From assembly GCF_900129915.1 (NCBI RefSeq), contig NZ_FQXH01000009.1:39733-103732 (forward strand): DNA of 64,000 nt, written 5' to 3'. Each line of letters begins with the position of its first letter. The first letter of the stretch is position 1. Source of the DNA: Tepidibacter thalassicus DSM 15285. GTDB lineage: Bacteria; Bacillota; Clostridia; Peptostreptococcales; Peptostreptococcaceae. The notes under the pieces are model-generated. The model ran no database searches. It saw only the letters and a program-made list of their open reading frames with translations, and was not told the origin of the DNA. This document shows, one piece after another, positions 39,017 to 49,749 of this stretch. Made by a program: the position numbers and the translations under genes.

Positions 39017-39053
39017 AGAGATACTTTATATAATAAAGTATCTCTTTTTTTCT
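39017..39053 (+). terminator. Terminator after the chemoreceptor gene
   Basis: AGAGATACTTTAT and ATAAAGTATCTCT form a 13-bp stem with a short loop, followed by a run of Ts. Confidence 0.88.
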
Positions 39054-39115
39054 TTTGACCTTGTGTTAAATTAATTATATACTTAAAGGTGTTATATTAT
39101 TTTGGAGGGATTTGT

Positions 39116-40030
39116 ATGAATAAGGATTATGTATATGCTAGATTGTGTGAAATTTTAGATGAAAGAGATATATTAGTAGATGAATATATGAAAAATCATA
39201 CTTCTTTTAAAATAGGAGGACCGGCAGATTTTTTAGTTACTCCTAGGAGTGAAGATCAGATAAAAAAAATAATAATGTTTGTAAATAAAGAAAATATTCC
39301 TTATTTTTTAATGGGAAATGGATCAAATCTTTTAGTTAAAGATGGAGGGATAAGAGGAGTTGTAATTAAAATAGCAGAAAATTACAGTGGTTTTGAAATA
39401 AAAGATAATATTATAAAAGCTCAGGCTGGAATATTACTATCAAAACTTGCTAAAAATATTTTAAAGCATTCTCTTTCTGGATTTGAATTTGCAAGTGGAA
39501 TTCCGGGAACATTAGGTGGAGCTATTGCTATGAATGCAGGAGCTTATGGTGGAGAAATGAAAGATGTTGTTGATTCTGTTAAGCTTTTAGATTTAGATGG
39601 AAATATATTTGAGCTTAACAATGAAGAGATGAAATTTGGATATAGAAAAAGTATATTAACTGAAAAAAAATTTATAGTGTTAGAAGTTAAGATAGTTCTT
39701 AATAAGGGTAATTATGAAGATATAAAATCTGTGTATAATGATTTAACATTAAGAAGGACTACTAAACAACCACTTAACATGCCTAGTGCAGGAAGCACAT
39801 TTAAAAGACCTAAAGGTTATTATGCAGGCAAATTGATAGAAGATAGTGGACTTAGAGGTATTACTTTAAATGGAGCGCAAGTATCTAAAAAACACTGTGG
39901 ATTTGTAGTAAATGCAGGGAATGCAACAGCTAAAGATGTACTTGAACTTCTTGATGTTATAAAAAAGACAGTATATGATAAATTTAATGTAGTGTTAGAA
40001 GAAGAAATTAAGATTATTGGAGAAGATTAA
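39116..40030 (+). CDS. murB: UDP-N-acetylenolpyruvoylglucosamine reductase, type II
   Basis: FAD-dependent reductase in peptidoglycan precursor synthesis, 304 residues. Motifs are NHTSFKIGGPADFLV, FLMGNGSNLLVKDGG, GIPGTLGGAIAMNAGAYGGE and the catalytic Ser in PSAGSTFKRP. The short C-terminal lobe marks the type IIb form of Gram-positive bacteria. The ATG at 39116 has GGAGGG 5-6 bases upstream. It heads a run of closely spaced genes through HPr. Confidence 0.96.
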   Translation: MNKDYVYARLCEILDERDILVDEYMKNHTSFKIGGPADFLVTPRSEDQIKKIIMFVNKENIPYFLMGNGSNLLVKDGGIRGVVIKIAENYSGFEIKDNIIKAQAGILLSKLAKNILKHSLSGFEFASGIPGTLGGAIAMNAGAYGGEMKDVVDSVKLLDLDGNIFELNNEEMKFGYRKSILTEKKFIVLEVKIVLNKGNYEDIKSVYNDLTLRRTTKQPLNMPSAGSTFKRPKGYYAGKLIEDSGLRGITLNGAQVSKKHCGFVVNAGNATAKDVLELLDVIKKTVYDKFNVVLEEEIKIIGED

Positions 40031-40045
40031 AAAGGGGAATTTGTT

Positions 40046-40768
40046 ATGAATGTAATTGCAGACTATCATACTCATACTGTTTATAGCCATGGCAAAGGAA
40101 GTATAGAAGACAATGTGAAGGTTGCTATATCTAAAGGGCTTAAAACAATAGGAATTTCTGACCATGGATATAAACATATGGGTTTTGGGATTAAATACAG
40201 GGATATTCCTAAAATGAGAGAAGAAATAGATTATTTAAGAGAAAAGTATCCTAATATAAATATTTTGATGGGTATAGAGGCAAATATTTTGGATGAAGAT
40301 GGAAATATAGATGTAGATGATAAAGTTAGAAAGTATTTTGACTATATAATGGCAGGTTATCATTTCGGTTCAACTCCTACTAAATTAATAAAGGGAAGTT
40401 TAAATCACTTTATTAATTTAGTAGGTCCATTAAAAAAATTTGCCATTAAATATAATACTAATGCAGTAGTGAATGCAATGAAAAAAAATGATATATTTAT
40501 AATAACACACCCTGGAGCTAAAGCGATGATAGATTTAGTTGAAGTTGCAAAAGTTGCTAAAGAAACAAATACAGCTCTTGAAATAAATTCTAGACATGGA
40601 CATTTGACGATTGAAGAACTTAAATTAATTAAAGATATTGGTGTGAAATTTGCAATAGGATCTGATGCACATGAGCCAGAAAGTGTAGGAAATTTCATAG
40701 ATGGAATATATAGAGCTAAGAAGGCAGGAGTTGATATAAAAAGTATTATAAATATAGACGGGAGATGA
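40046..40768 (+). CDS. PHP-domain phosphoesterase
   Basis: A 240-residue metal-dependent PHP phosphatase-like protein of the YcdX/HisK group. Metal-binding motifs are [47 protein letters not shown] and GSDAHEP. The substrate is unknown. The stop overlaps the rapZ start by ATGA, so the two are coupled, in a neighbourhood of cell-wall and carbon-regulation genes. Confidence 0.88.
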   Translation: MNVIADYHTHTVYSHGKGSIEDNVKVAISKGLKTIGISDHGYKHMGFGIKYRDIPKMREEIDYLREKYPNINILMGIEANILDEDGNIDVDDKVRKYFDYIMAGYHFGSTPTKLIKGSLNHFINLVGPLKKFAIKYNTNAVVNAMKKNDIFIITHPGAKAMIDLVEVAKVAKETNTALEINSRHGHLTIEELKLIKDIGVKFAIGSDAHEPESVGNFIDGIYRAKKAGVDIKSIINIDGR

Positions 40769-41631
40769 AGTGGTTGAAGTTTGTAATAGTAACTGGTCTA
40801 TCTGGTGCAGGAAAAAGTGAAGCTATGAAAGCTTTAGAAGATATAGGATTTTACTGTGTAGATAATTTACCAATTACTCTTATATCAAAATTTACAGAAC
40901 TTTGTTATCAATCTAAAAGTACTATAGAAAAAATAGCTTTAGGAATAGATATAAGAGGTAGAGGATTTTTTAAATATTTAAATGATAGTTTAGAAATGTT
41001 AAAAAAATTTGGATATGAATATGAAATACTATTTTTAGATTGTGATGATAGCGTTTTAGTTAAAAGATACAAAATGACTAGAAGAAATCATCCGCTATCT
41101 TCTAATACAGATATAGTTGAAGGGATAAAAAAAGAAAGAGAATTTTTACATGAACTAAAACAAAAAGCAAACAATATAATAAATACTAGCAATATGAAAC
41201 CAAGAGATTTAAAAGAGGAAATAAATAGAATATATCTTGAAGGAGATAAAAAGAACAACCTTACAATATCAGTAATGTCATTTGGATTTAAACATGGAAT
41301 ACCTCTTGATGCAGATTTAGTATTTGATGTTAGATTTTTACCTAATCCATACTATGTAGAAGAATTGAGAGAAAAGACAGGAGAAGAAGAAGTTGTCAGA
41401 ACTTATGTAATGAATTCTCCTATAAGTATAAAGTTTTTTGAAAAATTATCAGATATGATAGATTTTTTGATACCTCAATATGTAGAGGAAGGGAAAAATC
41501 ATTTAGTTATTGCTGTTGGGTGTACTGGTGGAAGACATAGATCTGTAACTATAGCAAATTTACTTTATGACTATCTAAAAGAAAAAAATTATAGAGTTTT
41601 AAAAAGACATAGGGATCATACATTGAGATAG
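40765..41631 (+). CDS. rapZ: RNase adapter protein RapZ (YvcJ), nucleotide-binding
   Basis: A 288-residue P-loop protein. Walker A is [15 protein letters not shown] (Lys17); [15 protein letters not shown] and [20 protein letters not shown] follow, with the C-terminal [11 protein letters not shown] typical of RapZ/YvcJ. In Gram-negatives RapZ controls glmS small-RNA decay; in B. subtilis YvcJ acts on competence and hydrolyses nucleotides. It is part of the conserved rapZ-yvcK-whiA locus. Confidence 0.95.
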   Translation: MKWLKFVIVTGLSGAGKSEAMKALEDIGFYCVDNLPITLISKFTELCYQSKSTIEKIALGIDIRGRGFFKYLNDSLEMLKKFGYEYEILFLDCDDSVLVKRYKMTRRNHPLSSNTDIVEGIKKEREFLHELKQKANNIINTSNMKPRDLKEEINRIYLEGDKKNNLTISVMSFGFKHGIPLDADLVFDVRFLPNPYYVEELREKTGEEEVVRTYVMNSPISIKFFEKLSDMIDFLIPQYVEEGKNHLVIAVGCTGGRHRSVTIANLLYDYLKEKNYRVLKRHRDHTLR

Positions 41632-41643
41632 TTGGAGGATAAA

Positions 41644-42741
41644 ATGAATAATTTTGGCTTTTATATGGGGATGATAGGAAGTGTTTCTCTAGGGATTTCA
41701 ATATATTTAAATTATAAAGTGATAAAAAGTAAAAAAATAATGGATAAGTTTAAAAGAGGACCTAAGATAGTTGTAATAGGCGGGGGAACAGGACAATCGA
41801 TTTTTTTAAGAGGTTTAAAGAAATTTACAAATAATATTACTGCAGTTGTTACTGTTGCAGATGATGGAGGAGGTTCTGGTGTTTTAAGAGAGGATCTTGG
41901 GATGCTTCCGCCAGGAGATATAAGAAACTGTATATTGGCTCTTGCTGATATGGAGCCTACCATGGAAAAAATAATGCAGTATAGATTTACAGAAGGACAG
42001 TTAAAAGGACAGAGTTTTGGTAATTTATTCTTAGCTGCTATGAATGGAGTTTACGGTAATTTTGAAATAGCTGTTTCGAAAATATCTGAAATATTTGCTG
42101 TTACAGGAAAGGTTTTTCCAGTAACTACAGAAGATATAAAGCTTATAGCAAAATTAAAAAATGGGAATATAATTAAAGGAGAATCATTAATACCAAAAGA
42201 AGTAAAAAAACAAAATAGTAGAATAGATAGAGTTTTTTTAGAGCCTAAAAATCCAAAGCCATTAAAAGAGGTTTTAAATGCCATTGAAGATGCAGATTTG
42301 ATAGTTATGGGGCCAGGTAGTTTGTATACCAGTATTATACCTAATTTAATGGTAGATGATATAGTAGATTCTATAATCAAAACAAAAGCATTAAAGGTTT
42401 ATGTATCAAATATAATGACTCAACCAGGAGAAACTGATGGTTATAATGTATATGATCATGTAAATGCAATAATAAGTCATACGAGGGATGAAATAATAGA
42501 TTTAGTTATAGCAAATGATGAAAAAATATCGAGTAATTATTTAAAAAAATACGAAGAAGATGGTGCGACTCAGGTCTTAATAGATAAAAAACAGATAAAA
42601 AAGCTCAATGAAATGAATATATCTGTTATGCAAACTAATCTTGTGGAGATTAAGAAAAAGTATATAAGACATAATTCGGAAAAATTAGGAAGAATAATAG
42701 CCGAATTGGCACTAAATAAAAAGATAAATTCTATAATATAA
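41644..42741 (+). CDS. yvcK: YvcK/CofD-like gluconeogenesis and cell-shape factor
   Basis: A 365-residue protein of the CofD-like family that binds UDP-sugars and controls carbon flux to peptidoglycan in B. subtilis. One N-terminal membrane helix (about residues 5-22) is followed by KIVVIGGGTGQSIFLRGLK, TVADDGGGSGVLRED and GMLPPGDIRNC. The ATG at 41644 follows GGAGGAT; a TTG at 41632 overlaps the rapZ stop. It belongs to the rapZ-yvcK-Nudix-whiA-HPr cluster. Confidence 0.94.
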   Translation: MNNFGFYMGMIGSVSLGISIYLNYKVIKSKKIMDKFKRGPKIVVIGGGTGQSIFLRGLKKFTNNITAVVTVADDGGGSGVLREDLGMLPPGDIRNCILALADMEPTMEKIMQYRFTEGQLKGQSFGNLFLAAMNGVYGNFEIAVSKISEIFAVTGKVFPVTTEDIKLIAKLKNGNIIKGESLIPKEVKKQNSRIDRVFLEPKNPKPLKEVLNAIEDADLIVMGPGSLYTSIIPNLMVDDIVDSIIKTKALKVYVSNIMTQPGETDGYNVYDHVNAIISHTRDEIIDLVIANDEKISSNYLKKYEEDGATQVLIDKKQIKKLNEMNISVMQTNLVEIKKKYIRHNSEKLGRIIAELALNKKINSII

Positions 42742-42841
42742 AAAAGGCTTTTATATAATTGTATTAAAAATATAAAGAAGGATTTGAAGTTTTTATGTAG
42801 AAATTCTTATTATTATGCTTTTTTAAGGAGTGAATCTATAA

Positions 42842-43264
42842 ATGAGAGAAGAAATTAGTGCCGGCGGGGTAGTATTATTTGGAAATGCAATACTTCTTTT
42901 AAGAAAGTATAATGGAGATTGGGTTCTTCCGAAAGGAAAAGTTGAGGAAGGAGAAAAAAAAGATGAAGCTGCATTAAGAGAGGTATTAGAAGAAGCAGGA
43001 GTAAAAGGTGAAATAATAAAATATTTAGGAGAAATTCATTATACTTTTAAGGAAAATTGGGATGAAAGTAAAACGGTTCATAAAACTGTTTTTTGGTATC
43101 TTATGAGATCAAAATCTATGAATACTATTCCTCAAAGAGAAGAGGGTTTTATAGATGCTAAATTTATTCATATCAATAGAGTAGTAGAGTTAGCCAGATA
43201 TGATGATGAAAAAGAGATAATAAAAGTAGCATTGGAAGAAATAGAAAGGCTATCTTTGCTTTGA
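42842..43264 (+). CDS. Nudix hydrolase (YvcI-like position)
   Basis: A 140-residue Nudix protein with a full signature: GKVEEGEKKDEAALREVLEE followed by AGV. It hydrolyses a nucleoside diphosphate-linked substrate that cannot be named from sequence. In B. subtilis a Nudix gene, yvcI, also neighbours the yvcJ-yvcK-yvcL-crh cluster, so the gene set is conserved though the order differs here. AAGGAG precedes the ATG. Confidence 0.92.
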   Translation: MREEISAGGVVLFGNAILLLRKYNGDWVLPKGKVEEGEKKDEAALREVLEEAGVKGEIIKYLGEIHYTFKENWDESKTVHKTVFWYLMRSKSMNTIPQREEGFIDAKFIHINRVVELARYDDEKEIIKVALEEIERLSLL

Positions 43265-43287
43265 GTTAATAGTTGAAAGTTTAATAT

Positions 43288-43335
43288 TTTCCACCACATA
43301 TACTTACGACTTAAGTTGTGAGTTTGTGGTGGAAA
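43288..43335. other. Long near-perfect inverted repeat upstream of whiA
   Basis: TTTCCACCACA (43288-43298) pairs with TGTGGTGGAAA (43325-43335), and CTTACGACTT with AAGTTGTGAG inside it. Inner mismatches are G-U wobbles, as expected for a selected RNA hairpin. No T-run follows on the plus strand, so it is not a standard terminator. It may be a regulatory hairpin in the Nudix-whiA spacer or a small repeat element. Confidence 0.65.
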
Positions 43336-43380
43336 TTCAAATGGTAGGTTATGTATAGAATATAATTATAGGTGAGATTT

Positions 43381-44355
43381 ATGTCGTTTTCAGTTACAAC
43401 AAAAAATGAATTAGCTAGAATTATTTCTACTAAAAGGTGTTGCAATATATCAGAGCTTGCAGCAATAATAAGAATGAGTGGAACAATTCAATTGATGGGA
43501 TTTGAAAAATTAAATCTCAAAATTTCAACAGAAAATCCAGCAATAGCTAGAAAAATATTTAAGCTTTTAAAACTGTGTTTTAATATACATACAGAGATAA
43601 TGGTAAAGAAAAATAGAAATTTGAAAAAAAATAATAGTTATATACTTTTGATTACTAGTGATATGGGAGCAAAAGATGTTTTAAAAGAAGTAGGTATATT
43701 AGATGATAGTAAAAATTTTGTTATAAATAATAAGATACCTGATTATATATTCAATGATAATAACTGTAAAAAAGCATATATAAGAGGTGCTTTTTTAGGT
43801 GGAGGGTCTATAAGTGATCCAGAAAAGACTTATCACATAGAATTTGTGACTAATAATGAAGAATTTAGTGTTAGTCTTAAAGAACTTATAAATTCTCTGT
43901 CGTTCAATTCTAAGATAGTAGTTAGAAAAAATAATTATGTTATATATTTGAAAGAAAGTGAACAAATATCTGATTTATTAAATATAATAGGAGCTCATAA
44001 GGCATTGTTGCATTTAGAAAATGTAAAAATAGTAAAAGAAATGAGAAATAATGTAAATAGGATTGTAAATTGTGAAACTGCAAACTTAAGTAAAACAGTA
44101 AATGCAGCCATAAGACAGATAAAAAACATAGAGTATATAAAAAATACAGTAGGTTTGGATGCGCTCCCTAGAAACTTAAAAGAGATTGCACATCTTAGAA
44201 TTGAATATGAGGATTTAAGTTTAAAGGAATTAGGAGAGATGTTGAATCCTCCTATTGGAAAATCAGGTGTCAATCATAGATTAAGGAAGATTGAAAAAAT
44301 AGCAGAAGATTTAAAAAAAGGAAGGGTAGGAAGTTATGATAAAAAAAGAGTTTGA
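43381..44355 (+). CDS. whiA: DNA-binding protein WhiA
   Basis: A 324-residue protein with an N-terminal LAGLIDADG-like homing-endonuclease fold that lacks catalytic activity in the family, and a C-terminal helix-turn-helix. Seen are [50 protein letters not shown] and [12 protein letters not shown]. In firmicutes WhiA affects cell division and nucleoid segregation. I chose the ATG at 43381, 5 bases after AGGTGA. Its end overlaps the HPr gene by 20 bases. Confidence 0.95.
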   Translation: MSFSVTTKNELARIISTKRCCNISELAAIIRMSGTIQLMGFEKLNLKISTENPAIARKIFKLLKLCFNIHTEIMVKKNRNLKKNNSYILLITSDMGAKDVLKEVGILDDSKNFVINNKIPDYIFNDNNCKKAYIRGAFLGGGSISDPEKTYHIEFVTNNEEFSVSLKELINSLSFNSKIVVRKNNYVIYLKESEQISDLLNIIGAHKALLHLENVKIVKEMRNNVNRIVNCETANLSKTVNAAIRQIKNIEYIKNTVGLDALPRNLKEIAHLRIEYEDLSLKELGEMLNPPIGKSGVNHRLRKIEKIAEDLKKGRVGSYDKKRV

Positions 44356-44602
44356 AATATTAAATCAGATAGGTCTTCATGCAAGACCAGCAGCTTTATT
44401 TGTTCAGACTGCAAATAAATTTTCATCAGAAATCTATGTTGAACAAAATCAAAATAAGGTTAATGGAAAATCTATAATGGGGATTATGGCTTTAGGTTTG
44501 TCAAAAGGTGAAAAAATAGTTTTGGTTATAGATGGACCAGATGAGAAAGAGGCGATGGATGCCATGGAAGAACTTTTAACTAAAAAGTTACTAGAAATGT
44601 AA
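44336..44602 (+). CDS. HPr family phosphocarrier protein
   Basis: An 88-residue HPr. The PTS phosphorylation site His15 is in GLHARPAAL and the regulatory Ser46 is in [11 protein letters not shown], so unlike B. subtilis Crh, which lacks the His but occupies the same locus, this copy can in principle serve both sugar transport and carbon regulation. It overlaps the end of whiA and is followed by a strong terminator. Confidence 0.93.
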   Translation: MIKKEFEILNQIGLHARPAALFVQTANKFSSEIYVEQNQNKVNGKSIMGIMALGLSKGEKIVLVIDGPDEKEAMDAMEELLTKKLLEM

Positions 44603-44607
44603 TAACT

Positions 44608-44643
44608 AAAAAAAGAATGCTCAATTTTGAGCATTCTTTTTTT
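44608..44643 (+). terminator. Terminator after the HPr gene
   Basis: An A-run and GAATGCTCA pair with TGAGCATTC and a T-run, with a short ATTT loop. It ends the murB-to-HPr gene run. Confidence 0.92.
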
Positions 44644-44666
44644 ATGAATAGAAAATTATAAAAAAA

Positions 44667-44719
44667 TTGTAAACTTAAAATAAAAATAAGTTGACAAATA
44701 AAATAATATGCTATACAAT
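44667..44719 (+). promoter_or_regulatory. BirA operator and promoter of the biotin operon
   Basis: TTGTAAAC (44667-44674) and GTTGACAA (44690-44697) form an inverted repeat with a 15-base spacer, the layout of biotin repressor BirA sites. The right arm contains the -35 box TTGACA (44691-44696); a 17-base spacer leads to TACAAT (44714-44719). Bound BirA would block the promoter when biotin is plentiful. Confidence 0.85.
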
Positions 44720-44756
44720 TGTCCTAGAAAAATTTACTAAAGAAAGGAGATTGATT

Positions 44757-45326
44757 ATGAAAATAAAAACTCGTGATATGATTTTAATTTCTATATTTGC
44801 AGCACTGACAGCAATTGGAGCTTTTATAAAAATACCAACTCCAATAGTTCCTTTTACGCTACAATTTTTATTCTGTGCTTATTCTGGAATTTTTCTTGGT
44901 GGAAAGTATGGAATGTATTCACAGCTTTTATATGTAGGAATAGGTTTAATAGGTATACCTGTTTTTGCAAATGGAGGAGGAATAACTTACATATTTCAAC
45001 CTACATTTGGATATTTAATAGGATTTGTAGTATGTTCTTATGTAGTTGGAAAATTAACTGAAAATTTAGACAAAGTAAGCTTTACAAAGATATTCACTCC
45101 TGTATTGATAGGGCTATTCTTTGTCTATTTATTTGGAGTTTCATATCTATATATGATAATAAATTTATATATGAAAAAAGAAATGTCAATAAGAAGTGCT
45201 ATTGCAGCTGGGTTCACTCCTTATATAACATCAGATTTAATTTTAAGCGTATTAGTTTCTGTTACATCTCTATATGTAATACCTGCTATTAGAAAAGCAG
45301 GATTTAAGAAAGAGTTTGTTAGATAA
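44757..45326 (+). CDS. bioY: Biotin transporter BioY
   Basis: The 189-residue substrate-binding membrane component of the biotin ECF transporter, with about six membrane helices. Seen are ISIFAALTAIGAFIKIP, PFTLQFLFCAYSGIFLGGK and GGGITYIFQPTFGYLIGF, typical of BioY. The ATG at 44757 has AAAGGAG upstream; the more distant in-frame codon at 44691 lies in the operator. It is first in the BirA-controlled operon. Confidence 0.95.
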   Translation: MKIKTRDMILISIFAALTAIGAFIKIPTPIVPFTLQFLFCAYSGIFLGGKYGMYSQLLYVGIGLIGIPVFANGGGITYIFQPTFGYLIGFVVCSYVVGKLTENLDKVSFTKIFTPVLIGLFFVYLFGVSYLYMIINLYMKKEMSIRSAIAAGFTPYITSDLILSVLVSVTSLYVIPAIRKAGFKKEFVR

Positions 45327-45340
45327 AGGAGATGAACAAA

Positions 45341-46318
45341 ATGAAGTTTTTTATAGAAACAATTAAGAATAAAGTTCTAAATGGAGAAGATTTAAATTAT
45401 GAAGAAGCAATTAAAATAGCAAATATAGATGAAAATGATATTGAAAGTATTGAAGCTTTACTTAATGGAGGAAATGAAATAAGAAAAGAGTTTGTAGGTA
45501 ATAAAGCCGATTTGTGTACAATAATAAATGCTAAATCTGGAAGATGCAGTGAAGATTGTAAATATTGTTCTCAATCTGCTCACTATAATACTGGTGTTAA
45601 AGAATATCCTCTTTTAAGTTATGATGAGGTTTTAAAAAGAGCTTTAGATATGGAGAAAAAAGGAGTACACAGATTTTCTTTAGTTACTAGTGGAAGAGGA
45701 GTTGAAGGAGATGACTTTGAAAAAATATTAGATATTTACAGAAAATTAAGCAAAGACACAAACTTAAACTTATGTGCATCCCATGGCATTATAAGTTATG
45801 ATCAAGCTCTAAAATTAAAAGAAGTTGGAGTAAGTATGTATCATCATAATTTAGAAACTAGTAGTAATAATTATGAAAATATATGTACAACACATACTTA
45901 TCAAGATAGGGTAAACACAATAAAAAATTGTATAAAAGCTGGGCTTGACGTTTGTTGTGGAGGAATAATAGGAATGAATGAAGGTATAGAAGATCGAGTA
46001 AAAATGGCATTTGAGATAAAAAAGTTAAATATAAAATCTATACCAATAAATATCTTAAACCCCATAAAAGGAACTCCATTTGAAAATATAAAAGCTTTAT
46101 CTCCTATTGAAATATTAAAAACAATGGCTATTTATAGATATATAATTCCTGATTCATATATAAGATACGCTGGAGGAAGAATAGCTCTTAAAGATAAGCA
46201 GAATATAGGATTTAGATCGGGAGTTAACTCAGCACTTGTTGGAAACTATTTAACTACTATTGGAAGTGATATAGAAAAGGATAAAGAAATGATAATATGC
46301 GAAGGGTTAGAGATATAA
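45341..46318 (+). CDS. bioB: Biotin synthase
   Basis: Radical SAM enzyme that inserts sulfur into dethiobiotin, 325 residues. The cluster motif CSEDCKYC follows NAKSGR; other motifs are YHHNLETSSNNYENICTTHT, CCGGIIGMNE and IRYAGGRIALKD with the Arg ligand of the [2Fe-2S] cluster. The ATG at 45341 is preferred, 9 bases after AAGGAG; one at 45332 overlaps that site. Confidence 0.97.
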   Translation: MKFFIETIKNKVLNGEDLNYEEAIKIANIDENDIESIEALLNGGNEIRKEFVGNKADLCTIINAKSGRCSEDCKYCSQSAHYNTGVKEYPLLSYDEVLKRALDMEKKGVHRFSLVTSGRGVEGDDFEKILDIYRKLSKDTNLNLCASHGIISYDQALKLKEVGVSMYHHNLETSSNNYENICTTHTYQDRVNTIKNCIKAGLDVCCGGIIGMNEGIEDRVKMAFEIKKLNIKSIPINILNPIKGTPFENIKALSPIEILKTMAIYRYIIPDSYIRYAGGRIALKDKQNIGFRSGVNSALVGNYLTTIGSDIEKDKEMIICEGLEI

Positions 46319-46330
46319 GGAGGTGATATT

Positions 46331-47011
46331 TTGGGAAGAGGAGTATTTATAATAGGAACTGATACTGATGTTGGAAAAACTTTTGTAAGCGCTGGTATTA
46401 CTTATATGCTTAGAAAAAATGAATATAAAGCATGTTATTTTAAACCAATTCAAAGTGGAGGAACAATTCCTATTGATGTAAAGTTTGTAAAAGATGTATG
46501 CCATATAGAGGAAAGTTATGAGTTGATGAACTCATATTGTTTTAAAGAGGGAGTTTCACCTCATCTTGCATCTAAAATAGAAAATATAACTATTAAAAAA
46601 GAAAAAATATTAGATACATATAAAGAACTAATAAAAAAATATGATTATGTTGTAGTTGAAGGTGCTGGAGGAATAATTGTTCCTTTAATAGAAAATGAGT
46701 ATTATATTTATGATCTTGTAAAAGACTTAAAACTACCTTGTGTTATTGTAGCAAGAGCAGGGGTTGGAACTATAAATCATACTGTTTTAACATATGAATT
46801 TGCAAAAAGTAAAGGGATAGATGTAAAAGGAATAATAATAAATGAATATAGTGGTGGGTTTTATGAAGAGGATAACGTTAACATCCTAAAAAATATAACA
46901 AAACTTAAAGTGATTTCAAAAATAAGTAAACTAGAAAATTTAAATAAAAATACAATAAAAAATGAGTATGAAAAAAATATAAATATAGATAATATTTTAG
47001 ATTTGTTTTAA
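46331..47011 (+). CDS. bioD: Dethiobiotin synthetase
   Basis: ATP-dependent synthetase closing the ureido ring, 226 residues. The P-loop is [16 protein letters not shown], followed by YFKPIQSGG and [12 protein letters not shown]. It starts with TTG, 8 bases after AAGGAGGTG; no ATG is nearby. It sits between bioB and bioA. Confidence 0.96.
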   Translation: MGRGVFIIGTDTDVGKTFVSAGITYMLRKNEYKACYFKPIQSGGTIPIDVKFVKDVCHIEESYELMNSYCFKEGVSPHLASKIENITIKKEKILDTYKELIKKYDYVVVEGAGGIIVPLIENEYYIYDLVKDLKLPCVIVARAGVGTINHTVLTYEFAKSKGIDVKGIIINEYSGGFYEEDNVNILKNITKLKVISKISKLENLNKNTIKNEYEKNINIDNILDLF

Positions 47012-47024
47012 AGGAGAGAATAAA

Positions 47025-48374
47025 ATGAATAAACTTCAAGAAAAAGATTTAAAATATATATGGCATCCTTGTTCTCAAATGAAGGATTATGAGACTTTTC
47101 CTCCTATAATTATAAAAAAGGGAGAGGGAGTTTTTCTTTATGATACAGATGAAAATAGATATTTAGATGCAGTGTCTTCTTGGTGGGTAAATTTATTTGG
47201 ACATTCTAATGAAAGAATAAATAAAGCATTATATAATCAATCACAGAAATTAGAACATGTTATATTTGCTAATTTTTCACATGAAAAAGCTATTGAACTT
47301 GCAGAAAATATTATAAATATAACTCCTGATAGACTTAAAAAGGTATTTTTTTCTGATAATGGATCATCTTCCATTGAAGTAGCTTTAAAGCTTAGTTTTC
47401 AATATCATCAGCAAACAGGAAAAACTAAAAAGAAAAAGTTTTTAGCAATAAAAGATGCATATCATGGAGAGACTATCGGTGCTTTATCTGTAGGAGATAT
47501 AGAGCTTTATAATAAAATATATAAGCCCATACTTTTAGATACTATAAAAGTAGATGGACCTGATTGTTATAGATGTAAGTATAATAAAGATAGAAAAAAC
47601 TGTAATGCACAATGCTTTGAAGACATACAGAGAGTTGTTATAGAAAAACATGAAGAAATAAGCGGTATAATAATTGAACCTATAGTTCAATGCGCTTCTG
47701 GAATGAAAATTTACTCCCCTAATTATCTTAAAAAACTTAGAAAGCTTTGTGATGAATATGATATTAATTTGATTGCTGATGAAATTGCTGTAGGCTTTGG
47801 AAGAACGGGAAAAATGTTTGCTTGCGAACATGCTCATATTTCTCCAGATATAATGTGTCTGTCTAAAGGACTTACAGCAGGTTATTTACCTCTTTCTTTA
47901 ACACTTATGAGTGATAAAATTTATGATGCTTTTTATGATGATTATAATAAAATGAAAGCATTTTTACACAGTCACAGCTATAGTGGAAATGCTCTTGGAT
48001 GTAGTGTTGCTTGTGAGACTTTAAAAATATTTAAAGAAGAAAATATATTAGAAAATAATATACATAAATCAAATAAATTGAAAGAAAAAATAGAAGATAT
48101 ATTACCATATATTCCTCATTTAGGAGAGTACAGACAAATTGGAATGATTGGTGCAATAGAGCTTGTAAAAAATAAAGAAACAAAAGAAGGATTTGATTTT
48201 AGAAAAAGAGTGGGCTATAACATATATAAAATAGCACTTAAAAAAGGAGTACTTTTAAGGCCTCTGGGAAATATTATATATTTTATGCCTCCATATGTAA
48301 TAAATGAAGAAGAAATGGATTTGATGGTAAATACTGCAAGAGATTCTATTATAGAATACTTTAAAAATAATTAA
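47025..48374 (+). CDS. bioA: Adenosylmethionine--8-amino-7-oxononanoate aminotransferase
   Basis: PLP-dependent aminotransferase forming 7,8-diaminopelargonate, 449 residues. Motifs are [54 protein letters not shown] and the PLP lysine in [21 protein letters not shown] precedes the ATG. It is the last gene of the operon; bioF and pimeloyl synthesis genes are absent here, so they must lie elsewhere or precursors are salvaged. Confidence 0.96.
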   Translation: MNKLQEKDLKYIWHPCSQMKDYETFPPIIIKKGEGVFLYDTDENRYLDAVSSWWVNLFGHSNERINKALYNQSQKLEHVIFANFSHEKAIELAENIINITPDRLKKVFFSDNGSSSIEVALKLSFQYHQQTGKTKKKKFLAIKDAYHGETIGALSVGDIELYNKIYKPILLDTIKVDGPDCYRCKYNKDRKNCNAQCFEDIQRVVIEKHEEISGIIIEPIVQCASGMKIYSPNYLKKLRKLCDEYDINLIADEIAVGFGRTGKMFACEHAHISPDIMCLSKGLTAGYLPLSLTLMSDKIYDAFYDDYNKMKAFLHSHSYSGNALGCSVACETLKIFKEENILENNIHKSNKLKEKIEDILPYIPHLGEYRQIGMIGAIELVKNKETKEGFDFRKRVGYNIYKIALKKGVLLRPLGNIIYFMPPYVINEEEMDLMVNTARDSIIEYFKNN

Positions 48375-48392
48375 TAGAGAATATATAGTGAA

Positions 48393-48426
48393 GTCTCGTA
48401 TTAAAAAAGTACGGGATTTTTTTTGT
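48393..48426 (+). terminator. Terminator after bioA
   Basis: GTCTCGTA pairs with TACGGGAT (one U-G pair) across a 9-base loop, followed by eight Ts. Confidence 0.85.
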
Positions 48427-48555
48427 CTTTAAATATTTAAGGTTATATGATAATTATATATTGTCAATTAATGGACAATATCCACAAGGTATATATATTC
48501 ATGATAAAATAAAGAAGTATTTATTATTAAATTTTTATAGGGAGGTGAATGTGAA

Positions 48556-49749
48556 GTGGTTGAAGATTTTATTCATCTTCATGTTCATACTGAGTATAGT
48601 TTGCTCGATGGTTTTTCGAGGATAAATAAATTGATAAAAAGGGCTAAGGAACTAAATATGAAAGCAGTTGCTATAACTGACCATGGCTCAATGTTTGGGG
48701 TTATAGAATTTTATAAAAAAGCAAAAAAAGAGGGGATAAAACCTATTATAGGATGTGAGGTATATACAGCTTCACGTTCGTTAAGAGATAAAGACCCTAA
48801 TTTTGATAAATATCAAGGGCATTTAGTACTTCTTGCAAAAGATATGACTGGATATAAAAATTTAATAAAATTAGTATCAACTGCATATGTAGAAGGTTTT
48901 TATTATAAGCCTAGAATTGATTTTGAGGAGCTTCAAAAGCATAGTGAAGGAATTATTGCTCTTTCAGCTTGTCTTGGAGGAGATGTTCAGCAAAGTTTGT
49001 TAAATAGAAATTATGAAAAGGCGAAAAAAATAGCTCTTAAGTTAAATGACATATTTGGGCAAGATAATTTTTATTTAGAACTTCAAGATCATGGATTGAA
49101 AGAGCAAAGAGAAGTTAATTTGAGTCTTATTAAATTATCAGAAGAAACAGGAATACCTCTTGTTGTTACAAATGATGTTCATTATGTAAGTAAAGAAGAT
49201 TCGAAAATACACGATATACTTCTTTGTATTCAAACTGGAAAGACATTTAAAGATGAAAATAGAATGAAATTTGAAACTGATGAATTTTATTTAAAATCAA
49301 AAGAGGAAATGTATGATTTATTTTCTTATGTACCAGACGCTTTGGAAAATACAGTTAAGATAGCGAATAGATGTAATTTAGAATTTGATTTTAATCAAAT
49401 ACATCTTCCAAAATATAAAGTTCCAGATGGATTTACCCCAAGCAGTTATTTGAGAAAGCTTTGTATGGATGGACTAAAAGAGAGGTTTGAAAATCCATCA
49501 AATGAAATAATAGAAAGACTTAATTATGAGTTGAATGTAATAGAAAATATGGGGTATGTTGAGTATTTTTTGATTGTTTGGGATTTTATAAATTTTGCTA
49601 AAGAAAACAATATAATGGTAGGACCGGGAAGAGGTAGTGCAGCAGGTTCTATAGTTGCTTATGTACTTAAAATAACAGATATAGATCCTATAAAATACGG
49701 TCTTATATTTGAAAGGTTCTTAAACCCAGAAAGAGTATCCATGCCAGAT
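48556..49749 (+). CDS. dnaE: DNA polymerase III alpha subunit DnaE, exon 1
   Basis: The first 398 residues of DnaE. The PHP domain opens with [30 protein letters not shown] leads into the palm domain. It starts with GTG, 8 bases after GGAGGTG. The exon ends after the codon for Asp398 in the conserved SMPD of the active-site motif PDxDxDF. Reading on without splicing adds only five residues (CKYIA) and stops, leaving no polymerase active site. Joined to 50087-52369, the product is 1158 residues, normal for DnaE. Confidence 0.92.
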
